Assembly (NCBI GenBank): GCA_949289155.1
Contig: CASEMX010000046.1
Coordinates: 1-37,643, forward strand
Reading direction: 5' to 3'
Origin: an uncultured Parabacteroides sp.
Lineage (GTDB): Bacteria > Bacteroidota > Bacteroidia > Bacteroidales > Tannerellaceae
Length of the DNA: 37,643 nt
Part shown: piece after piece, positions 31,769 through 37,643 of the stretch
Layout: each line of letters opens with the position of its first letter
Numbering within the stretch: the first letter of the stretch is position 1
The notes under the pieces: generated by a model
The model's input: the letters and a program-made list of their open reading frames with translations, nothing else
Database searches by the model: none
Told to the model about the DNA's origin: nothing
Program-made: the position numbers and the translations under genes

Positions 31769-31803
31769 TGGATATTTCTTCGAAAAAAGAATTAGGAAAG
31801 CTG

Positions 31804-33030
31804 CTATTTATTCAACCATTTTTTACCCAAGTAATGCACCGGATACCATGCAGCTAAAAATCCAATCGCCAGAACCGTGACGAAGACCGTTATTACGTCT
31901 AAAGGAAGGACATGAACCGGATAAGCGTCGATGATGAAGGCGCCTGCCTCCTCGCCTAACCGAATCAATCCGTATTCCTGCTGCAAAAGGCAAAGTATCA
32001 ATCCGGCAATGATGCCGAAAAGCGCCCCGAATCCGGAAATCATCCATCCTTCGAACAGGAATATCTGCCGAATCTGCCGGTCGCTCGCGCCCATGTTCCG
32101 AAGCGTTTGCACGTCTGCCTGCTTCTCAATCATCAGCATCGAAAGGGAACCGACGATATTGAACAGGGCAATCGCTAAGATAAAACAGAGAATCAGGAAG
32201 GTGACCCATTTTTCTACCTCCATCATTTTAAAAGAGGCTTCCTGTTGTTCGAATCGGTTTTGGACACGATATTTCTCGCCGATTATTTCTTCTATTTGTT
32301 TTTCTACTTTGGTTAATGACGTGCCCTCTTTCAACTTCAGCTCCAGTGCAGAGATTTCTTTATCATAATGGAGCAACGAACGCGCCAGCGAAAGCGGGAT
32401 AATCATATAATAATCATCATACACCTGCTGATTTATCCGGAACACCGCCGTAATGAAAGTATAACCCGGATTGAAAGATGCGGCAGGATTCGCCATATTC
32501 ACCTTTTGGTCCCGCTTGGGGACATAAATTTCAATCGGGGAAACGAACCCGGCATTGATTCCAAGGTGGGATGCCAGCCCGATACCCAACGTCGCATAAT
32601 TAGCGACTTCATCGGAAAGCCGAAACTCTCCGTCAATCAACACCGAGTCAATACTCACCAAACGAGAGAATTGGTCGTCCACGCCTTTTATTACCCCAAT
32701 ATCTTGACGGTCGCGGTACTTAATCAATGCGTTATCCTGCAAAACCTCACTGGCGACCTCTATCTCCGGAAGATTTCGGATTTTCCGTATTACCTCATCC
32801 TCCGGGTCAAATACCTTTCCATATCTCGCCGTAATTTTAAGTTCCGGGTCAAAATGGCTAAACAATGAAGAGACCAAATCGGTGAATCCATTGTAAACCG
32901 AAAGCGCACAAACCAACGCAATCGTAGCGATAACGACACCGCAAACCGATATCAGTGAAATGATATTGATGGCATTATGTGACTTCTTGGAGAAAAGATA
33001 CCGGCGAGCTATGTAAAAAGGGAAATTCAA
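31804..33030 (-). CDS. FtsX/LolC-E family ABC transporter permease
   Basis: The 408-residue inner-membrane protein has the four-helix MacB/FtsX topology: one helix after the N-terminal FYIARRYLFSKKSHNAINIISLIS, a large periplasmic domain (about 45-265), and three C-terminal helices (about 272-295, 322-345, 372-395). The sequence DVQTLRNMGASDRQIRQIF before the third helix is typical of the lipoprotein-releasing LolC/LolE type. It probably extracts lipoproteins for transport to the outer membrane, though the ATPase is not in this window. It starts 5 bp after rbfA and is the last gene of the minus-strand operon. Confidence 0.88.
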   Translation of the reverse strand: MNFPFYIARRYLFSKKSHNAINIISLISVCGVVIATIALVCALSVYNGFTDLVSSLFSHFDPELKITARYGKVFDPEDEVIRKIRNLPEIEVASEVLQDNALIKYRDRQDIGVIKGVDDQFSRLVSIDSVLIDGEFRLSDEVANYATLGIGLASHLGINAGFVSPIEIYVPKRDQKVNMANPAASFNPGYTFITAVFRINQQVYDDYYMIIPLSLARSLLHYDKEISALELKLKEGTSLTKVEKQIEEIIGEKYRVQNRFEQQEASFKMMEVEKWVTFLILCFILAIALFNIVGSLSMLMIEKQADVQTLRNMGASDRQIRQIFLFEGWMISGFGALFGIIAGLILCLLQQEYGLIRLGEEAGAFIIDAYPVHVLPLDVITVFVTVLAIGFLAAWYPVHYLGKKWLNK

Positions 33031-33034
33031 CGCC

Positions 33035-33370
33035 TTACTTTTTCAACAGATTGTCAATGTGCTCGATATAATCCAATGAATCATCAATAAAAAATGACAA
33101 TTCCGGGATTTTACGCAATTGCAAATGCACGCGTTGCCCCAAATCATAACGAATCGCTTTCGTATTTGCACGAATGGCCGCCAGCAATTCCTCTGCCCGA
33201 TTGGAGGGGAAAATGCTCAGGTAGGCTTTTGCCACACTCAAATCCGAGCTGACGCGCACAACACTGACAGAAATCAGCACGCCATGCATTGCTTTCGTCT
33301 GTTTCAGGAATATATCGCTCAACTCTTTCTGGAGTAAGCGCCCTATTTTGTTTAATCTTGTACTTTCCAT
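33035..33370 (-). CDS. rbfA: Ribosome-binding factor A
   Basis: RbfA assists maturation of the 30S subunit at the 5' end of 16S rRNA. The 111-residue protein has the single KH-like domain, starting ESTRLNKIGRLLQKELSDIF and including VVRVSSDLSVAKAYLSIF and the C-terminal LRKIPELSFFIDDSLDYIEHID, all conserved. It lies 10 bp after the methyltransferase gene and 5 bp before the permease gene. Confidence 0.95.
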   Translation of the reverse strand: MESTRLNKIGRLLQKELSDIFLKQTKAMHGVLISVSVVRVSSDLSVAKAYLSIFPSNRAEELLAAIRANTKAIRYDLGQRVHLQLRKIPELSFFIDDSLDYIEHIDNLLKK

Positions 33371-33379
33371 AAATTATAT

Positions 33380-34021
33380 TTATTCTTTCTTCCAAATCAT
33401 TGTCAGCCCGTCGCGCAGAGGAAGAATGACTTTCTCCACACGATTGTCGGCTTTTATCTTATCATTGAATGCTAAGATTCCTAATGTCTGTTTATCGGCG
33501 GCAGGAATATGTTCTTCCGTCACCTTCCCATCCCACAAAGTATTGTCTGCTAAGATTAAACCGCCCGGACGGACCATCGGAAATACCAAATCATAATAGG
33601 CGGAATACAATCGCTTGTTCGCATCAATAAATACCATATCAAAAGTCTCCGACAATTTTGGAATAATATCCATTGCATCGCCAAAATGAACTTTTATTTT
33701 ATTTTTATGAGGCGATTGATTGAGATATTTCATGATGAAATCCTCCATTTCATCATTTATTTCGATGGTATGAATCAACGCATCTTCGTCCATTCCCTCT
33801 GCCATGCACAATGTAGCGTAAGCGGTGTAAGTTCCGATTTCAAGAACTCTGCGCGGCCGAAGCATACGACAGAACATTTTCAGGATACGTCCCTGCAAAT
33901 GTCCGGAGAGCATACGCGGCCGAAGCAAATTTACATTCGCATCCCTATTCAATGCCGCCAGCAATGCGCCCTCCTCATCGGAATGAGCCAAGATATAATC
34001 GTTGATATCCGTCCGTTCCAT
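33380..34021 (-). CDS. SAM-dependent O-methyltransferase (family 3, COMT-like)
   Basis: The 213-residue cytoplasmic protein has the class I methyltransferase fold of the catechol/caffeoyl-CoA O-methyltransferase family. Motif I is VLEIGTYTAYATLCMAEG, the acidic end of strand 2 is HTIEINDEM, FDMVFIDANKRLYSAYYDL carries the metal-site aspartate, and GGLILADNTLWDG follows. The acceptor is not known; bacterial relatives act on varied phenols or on ribosomal RNA. It starts 11 bp after pyk. Confidence 0.92.
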   Translation of the reverse strand: MERTDINDYILAHSDEEGALLAALNRDANVNLLRPRMLSGHLQGRILKMFCRMLRPRRVLEIGTYTAYATLCMAEGMDEDALIHTIEINDEMEDFIMKYLNQSPHKNKIKVHFGDAMDIIPKLSETFDMVFIDANKRLYSAYYDLVFPMVRPGGLILADNTLWDGKVTEEHIPAADKQTLGILAFNDKIKADNRVEKVILPLRDGLTMIWKKE

Positions 34022-34032
34022 TTTTTACCTAT

Positions 34033-35493
34033 TTATTCTTCCTGAAAAGTCGGCAAAACGTAGTTCTTGCTGGAATCCAATACTTTTCCGACATTATTGA
34101 TTTCCAAGAATGAAGTGCCTCCGCCTTCACCGAAGCTACCACTCAAGTAAGCCACCATATCGTCACGCGTAATTCTGCCGCTATTAATCAACTGTGTCAA
34201 CGCATCGTAAAAATAGGCCCGACGGCTATCGTTCCAAGGTTGGAAAACTGCCCATACTCCATAAGATAATGAGAGCATTCGCATGACTCTTTCGTTATAA
34301 CAAATAGCAAATACCGTTGAAGTTCCACGGAATGCAGCCAAATAACGCGCAGTTCTTCCCGTATAACTGTCCGTAATAATCGCTTTTACATGCAATTTAG
34401 AAGATGACTTCACAGCCTGCTTTGCCAAAAAGGAAGTTACATCCAAATCATTGCCTTCTATCGGCACACGAATATCATTGGCTGCCAATTTTGTCTTTTC
34501 GGCTTCACGAGCGACCTTGGTCATGGTCTGAACTGCTTCGACCGGATATTTGCCATAAGCTGTTTCTCCGCTCAACATCAGAGCATCTGTACGATAATAA
34601 ATGGCATTTGCAATATCCGTTACCTCTGCACGTGTCGGACGCGGATTATTAATCATGGAATGCAGCATCTGCGTAGCTACAATTACCGGCTTTTTAACCT
34701 CCACGCACTTACGAATCAACACACGCTGGATTCCCGGAATCTTTTCTGCCGGCACTTCTATGCCCAAATCACCACGAGCAATCATAATACCATATGCAGC
34801 CTCCAAAATGTCATCAATATTATCTACACCCTCCTGATTTTCTATCTTAGCAATAATCTTAATCGGGCTGTTATATTCATCCAAAATACGCTGAATATCC
34901 AATACATCTTGCTTATTGCGGACAAAAGAATGCGCAATAAAGTCCAAATCATTTTGGATAGCCCACAAAATATTCTTACGGTCCCTTTCTGTCAACGACG
35001 GAAGGTTGATTCGCACTCCCGGAACGTTTACGCTCTTACGACAGCCCAACGTTGCTTCATTTTGTGCCTCACACAACAAATAATCATCAGCCTTTTCAAT
35101 AACGCGAAGCTCTAAATCTCCGTCATCAATCAAAATATCGCTTCCGACCGAAAGGTCATGTACAAAACGCGAATAGGAGACAAAAATATGTTCGTGACTT
35201 GTTTCTTGTGTTGGATCGCCGGAAACCTTTACAATATCTCCGACTTTAAAAGAAATAGGTTCTTGGTTGACGGTAACCGTTGTACGCACTTCCGGACCTT
35301 TCGTATCCATCAGAATGCCGATACGATTGGAGACCGCACGTACATTATTTACAATGCGCGACAACCCTTCTTCGTTCAAATGTGCCGTATTCAAACGGAC
35401 AACATTCATTCCTGCGTCATACAAAGCCTTGATAAAATCTACATCACAACGCTTGTCTGATACTGTAGCAACAATTTTGGTATGCTTTAACAT
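34033..35493 (-). CDS. pyk: Pyruvate kinase
   Basis: Pyruvate kinase converts phosphoenolpyruvate and ADP to pyruvate and ATP in glycolysis. The 486-residue protein has the N-terminal TKIVATVSDKR, the MDTKGPEVR segment, the active-site signature IIAKIENQEGVDNIDDIL, the metal and PEP site MIARGDLGIEVPAEKIPGIQ, and ATQMLHSMINNPRPTRAEVTD. The C-terminal domain is present. It is separated from aroQ by 111 bp and leads the operon pyk-methyltransferase-rbfA-permease. Confidence 0.97.
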   Translation of the reverse strand: MLKHTKIVATVSDKRCDVDFIKALYDAGMNVVRLNTAHLNEEGLSRIVNNVRAVSNRIGILMDTKGPEVRTTVTVNQEPISFKVGDIVKVSGDPTQETSHEHIFVSYSRFVHDLSVGSDILIDDGDLELRVIEKADDYLLCEAQNEATLGCRKSVNVPGVRINLPSLTERDRKNILWAIQNDLDFIAHSFVRNKQDVLDIQRILDEYNSPIKIIAKIENQEGVDNIDDILEAAYGIMIARGDLGIEVPAEKIPGIQRVLIRKCVEVKKPVIVATQMLHSMINNPRPTRAEVTDIANAIYYRTDALMLSGETAYGKYPVEAVQTMTKVAREAEKTKLAANDIRVPIEGNDLDVTSFLAKQAVKSSSKLHVKAIITDSYTGRTARYLAAFRGTSTVFAICYNERVMRMLSLSYGVWAVFQPWNDSRRAYFYDALTQLINSGRITRDDMVAYLSGSFGEGGGTSFLEINNVGKVLDSSKNYVLPTFQEE

Positions 35494-35604
35494 ATAATCG
35501 AATTTAATAGGTAGTGGACGATTAGAAATTTATAATTGACAATCATCCATTTATATTTAAACAATCTTTTTCTTACTCAATTGATTTATCTCACATCCGG
35601 AGTT

Positions 35605-36033
35605 TTATTCATTATCAGTCAAGAAAGACTCTAAAGCTAAACGATAAGAATCCAACCCAAAACCAATAATCACTCCTTTGCATGCCGCCGAAATCATAGA
35701 AACATGCCGGAATGATTCACGAGCATGCACATTTGAAATATGAACTTCGACGACCGGAGTCGTAACGGCCTTTATTGCATCATGCAAAGCAATGGAGGTA
35801 TGCGTGTAAGCACCTGCATTCAGAATAATGCCATCGCATTCAAAACCTGTTTCATGAATTTTATTGATTAATTCACCCTCTATATTACTTTGGTAATAGG
35901 CTATATCGCACTGAATATATTTTTTGCGCAATTTTTCCAGGTAATCTTCAAACGAAGCATGGCCATATATCGTCGGCTCACGCTTTCCCAGCAGATTTAA
36001 ATTGGGACCGTTAATAATTAATATCTTCTTCAT
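35605..36033 (-). CDS. aroQ: 3-dehydroquinate dehydratase, type II
   Basis: AroQ removes water from 3-dehydroquinate in the shikimate pathway. I use ATG 36033, giving MKKILIINGPNLNLLGKREP; the longer frame runs into the xerD promoter. The 142-residue protein has the catalytic tyrosine of TIYG, the flexible arginine loop GKREP, ILNAGAYTHTSIALHDAI, and VEVHISNVHARESFRH with the catalytic histidine. Length is normal for the dodecameric type II enzyme. It is divergent from xerD. Confidence 0.96.
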   Translation of the reverse strand: MKKILIINGPNLNLLGKREPTIYGHASFEDYLEKLRKKYIQCDIAYYQSNIEGELINKIHETGFECDGIILNAGAYTHTSIALHDAIKAVTTPVVEVHISNVHARESFRHVSMISAACKGVIIGFGLDSYRLALESFLTDNE

Positions 36034-36050
36034 TTTGCTTTGATATTTAT

Positions 36051-36058
36051 TACCTTTG
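36051..36058 (+). promoter_or_regulatory. Probable -7 element for xerD
   Basis: TACCTTTG is the same octamer as in the three tRNA promoters. It lies 72 bp before the xerD start and inside the aroQ leader. There is no TTTG at 19 bp; one occurs at 13 bp. Confidence 0.45.
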
Positions 36059-36086
36059 CAACAAAGAAGCAAAGAATTTTATCGGG

Positions 36087-36118
36087 CAAAGATAGTACAT
36101 TTATTCTATGCAAACAAA
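36087..36118 (-). promoter_or_regulatory. Promoter of aroQ
   Basis: On the minus strand TATCTTTG (36094-36087) fits TAnnTTTG with TTTG at 36118-36115, 20 bp upstream. The two divergent transcripts of aroQ and xerD would overlap over about 30-40 bp. Confidence 0.65.
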
Positions 36119-36129
36119 TAGAAAAAAAG

Positions 36130-37059
36130 ATGGCACGACTTACTGAAGATATATTCACGCGATATAAGACTTATTTGAAATTAGAAAAATCTTTTTCGCC
36201 AAATACGATAGAAGCCTACCAAAGGGATTTGAAAAAATTAATTGCTTTTATAAAGGAACAAGGGTTAGACTTAAAACAGCTCACCTATGAGGACTTGCAA
36301 CAATTTCTTGCCGAACTTCATGAGCAAAAGATACAGCCCCGTTCCGTTGCCCGCATTATTTCCGGAATAAAATCGTTCTATCGCTTTTTGCTTATCGATG
36401 GATATATTGAGAATGACCCAAGCGAATTGTTAGAAATGCCCCAAATTGGATTAAAACTGCCCGATGTCCTTTCTGTAAACGAAATTGACCGAATCTTGAA
36501 TACAATAGATGTGTCAACTACGGAAGGACAACGCAATCGTGCCATGCTGGAAGTATTATATAGCTGCGGTTTACGAGTATCAGAACTGACTTCTCTCCGA
36601 ATTTCAGACATCTATCCCACTGAAGGCTTCATCCGAGTGGAAGGAAAAGGTTCGAAACAGCGTTTGGTTCCGATTTCTGACATCGCGCTCCGCGAAATTA
36701 GCAATTATATTTACCTACGCGGCTTCATAACACCCCAAAAAGGGGCAGAAGATATTTTATTTCTAAACCGTCGCGGCGCACCATTAACGCGTGTAATGGT
36801 ATTCTTAATTATCAAACAGCAAACCGAACTTGCCGGAATTCATAAAAAAGTCAGTCCGCACACTTTCCGACACTCTTTTGCGACCCATCTATTGGAAGGA
36901 GGGGCAAATTTGCGGGCAATTCAAGAAATGCTCGGGCATGCAAAAATAACAACGACAGAAATTTATACACACATTGACCGAGAATATTTACGAAAAGAAA
37001 TATTAGAACATCATCCTCGCAATATACATTTGAAAGAAAAACAAAACAATAAAAACTAA
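36130..37059 (+). CDS. xerD: Tyrosine recombinase XerD
   Basis: XerC/XerD-type enzymes resolve chromosome dimers at dif. I take ATG 36130 (MARLTEDIFTRYKTYLKLEK), as the longer frame would start in the promoter region. The 309-residue protein has an N-terminal SAM-like core-binding domain (about 5-90). The catalytic residues are all present: R149 (CGLRVSEL), K173 (EGKGSKQR), H244 and R247 (HTFRHSF), H270 (LGHAKI) and Y279 (IYTHID). It is most like XerD of the chromosomal type; XerC is not in the window. Confidence 0.93.
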   Translation: MARLTEDIFTRYKTYLKLEKSFSPNTIEAYQRDLKKLIAFIKEQGLDLKQLTYEDLQQFLAELHEQKIQPRSVARIISGIKSFYRFLLIDGYIENDPSELLEMPQIGLKLPDVLSVNEIDRILNTIDVSTTEGQRNRAMLEVLYSCGLRVSELTSLRISDIYPTEGFIRVEGKGSKQRLVPISDIALREISNYIYLRGFITPQKGAEDILFLNRRGAPLTRVMVFLIIKQQTELAGIHKKVSPHTFRHSFATHLLEGGANLRAIQEMLGHAKITTTEIYTHIDREYLRKEILEHHPRNIHLKEKQNNKN

Positions 37060-37217
37060 ATGTCCACTATTTTTCCTACATTTCCCAGTTCTTTTCTCCA
37101 AAACATCCTATCTTTAAAAATTAAAAGAGAAACAGGTAGTTACATCCAAAAACAAAGAGTCTCCCCAATAACTGCGAAAGAAAAATCATACAATTCACGA
37201 AAAAAGTGCCGAAAAAA

Positions 37218-37248
37218 TTTGCAGGTTCAAAAAAAGTCCCTACCTTTG
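37218..37248 (+). promoter_or_regulatory. Promoter of tRNA-Phe
   Basis: TTTG at 37218-37221, a 19-bp spacer and TACCTTTG at 37241-37248 match the consensus fully, 42 bp upstream of the tRNA. Confidence 0.9.
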
Positions 37249-37290
37249 CACCCGTAATCGAAACACAAACGGTTACAACAATAGAAAATT

Positions 37291-37363
37291 GGTGCCATAG
37301 CTCAGTTGGTAGAGCAAAGGACTGAAAATCCTTGTGTCCCCGGTTCGATTCCTGGTGGCACCA
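37291..37363 (+). tRNA. tRNA-Phe (anticodon GAA)
   Basis: The gene has 73 bases: acceptor GGTGCCA/TGGCACC, D-arm with AGTTGGTAG, anticodon stem AGGA/TCCT with loop CTGAAAA, T-loop TTCGATT, discriminator A. CCA is not encoded. It is flanked by a promoter and a terminator and lies about 245 bp before what looks like an integrase gene start, so it is a candidate attachment site. Confidence 0.97.
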
Positions 37364-37387
37364 CTTTGAAGAAAAGCAAATAGCAGT

Positions 37388-37429
37388 AAACTCCTGATTT
37401 CCAAGTGAAGTCGGGAGTTTTTGTTTTCT
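37388..37429 (+). terminator. Terminator after tRNA-Phe
   Basis: AAACTCCTGATTT (37388-37400) pairs with AAGTCGGGAGTTT (37408-37420) with two G-U pairs and a 7-base loop, followed by TTGTTTT. Confidence 0.85.
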
Positions 37430-37576
37430 TCTAAAACGTAAAAAAGTGCGGAATATGACCGCTTCCGGTGTTCCAAAAGGTGGAGCGGAAAAGGTGGAAC
37501 TGAAATCTCCACCGAATGAGATTCTTTCTCACTGATTTGCAATATTTTGCGTATCAAGAAAACGCGGATGGTTTCC

Positions 37577-37584
37577 TACTTTTG
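37577..37584 (+). promoter_or_regulatory. Probable -7 element for the integrase-like gene
   Basis: TACTTTTG fits TAnnTTTG and lies 23 bp before the ATG at 37608. A TTTG occurs 27 bp upstream, outside ideal spacing. Confidence 0.5.
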
Positions 37585-37607
37585 TCCCACTAAAAACTGT
37601 AGGAAAA

Positions 37608-37643
37608 ATGAAAAGAAACTCGTTCAATGTGCTTTTCTTCATC
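37608..37643 (+). CDS. Start of a probable mobile-element tyrosine integrase (partial)
   Basis: Only 12 codons are inside the window: MKRNSFNVLFFI. Bacteroidota integrases with an Arm-DNA-binding N-terminal domain commonly begin with an S/T-F-x-V/I-L-F-F/Y-I/L strand like this one, and the gene sits downstream of a tRNA gene as is usual for integrative elements. The evidence is short, so this is a suggestion. The stretch between the tRNA terminator and this start has two AAAAGGTGGA direct repeats (near 37477 and 37489) and a GGTGGA/TCCACC inverted repeat. Confidence 0.5.
   Translation, partial: MKRNSFNVLFFI

Noticed and set aside
31416-31795. Open frames on both strands with a 14-residue repeat (for example MASFRGGTPIEAPQ)
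   Set aside because: The array period is 42 bp, divisible by three and without stops, so every frame stays open. Frames on both strands are equally good, and stems rather than codons are conserved.
37273-37557. 94-codon frame on the minus strand over tRNA-Phe
   Set aside because: It covers the antisense of the tRNA and its terminator. Such frames over tRNAs are common artefacts.

Overview
The window looks like a chromosomal segment of an anaerobic gut- or oral-type member of Bacteroidales (phylum Bacteroidota); I cannot name the genus. The reasons are a SusC/SusD outer-membrane pair, an RprX/RprY-type two-component system, an indolepyruvate:ferredoxin oxidoreductase, lipoproteins with acidic residues after the lipid cysteine, very few Shine-Dalgarno sequences, and many promoters of the Bacteroidota type TTTG-N19-TAnnTTTG, several of them exact.

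Layout. 1-2,100: the start of an unknown gene (minus strand), a hairpin-bearing tandem array, two copies of a GC-rich palindrome, a small lipoprotein, and a cluster of tiny membrane proteins that includes two tandem 32-residue proteins. 2,142-4,566: tRNA-Ser(GCT), mltG, a secreted duplicated zinc-finger-like protein and a protein resembling the uracil-DNA glycosylase fold. 4,710-8,243: iorA, a broken iorB, a long inverted repeat, a TlpA-like thioredoxin and a flavodoxin/ferredoxin protein. 8,380-12,315 (minus): a GH78-like secreted protein and an rprX-rprY locus in which sensor kinase and response regulator are fused into one frame. 12,824-19,344: the distal half of the division/cell-wall cluster, murG-murC-ftsQ-ftsA-ftsZ-yqeY, behind its own promoter and ended by a terminator. 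19,428-23,720: a second array, an XRE-cupin regulator with an acyl-CoA synthetase, an abnormal tRNA-Leu(CAA) gene and a mannose-1-phosphate guanylyltransferase. 23,799-31,426: a CE1-type esterase divergent from susC-susD, followed by a histidine acid phosphatase, with a third array in the divergent intergenic region. 31,461-36,033: a fourth array, then a minus-strand housekeeping run aroQ-pyk-O-methyltransferase-rbfA-lolC/E. 36,130-37,643: xerD, tRNA-Phe(GAA) and the first 12 codons of what looks like a mobile-element tyrosine integrase.

The most unusual structure is non-coding. Four intergenic tandem arrays (361-606, 19,428-19,697, about 25,060-25,375, and 31,461-31,768) have unrelated sequences but the same architecture: 6-8 units, a period of 40-42 bp (41, 41, 40/41 and 42), and a short inverted repeat in every unit. 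In array 1 one stem pair changes from T-A to C-G in the last unit while the hairpin persists. A period of about 41-42 bp equals four turns of B-DNA. I do not know a described element class with this form.

Three further anomalies affect normally conserved genes: a frameshifting deletion in iorB, a small deletion that joins rprX to rprY, and a tRNA-Leu whose 5' acceptor strand cannot pair with its 3' strand. They could be real lesions or assembly faults, and read mapping would decide.
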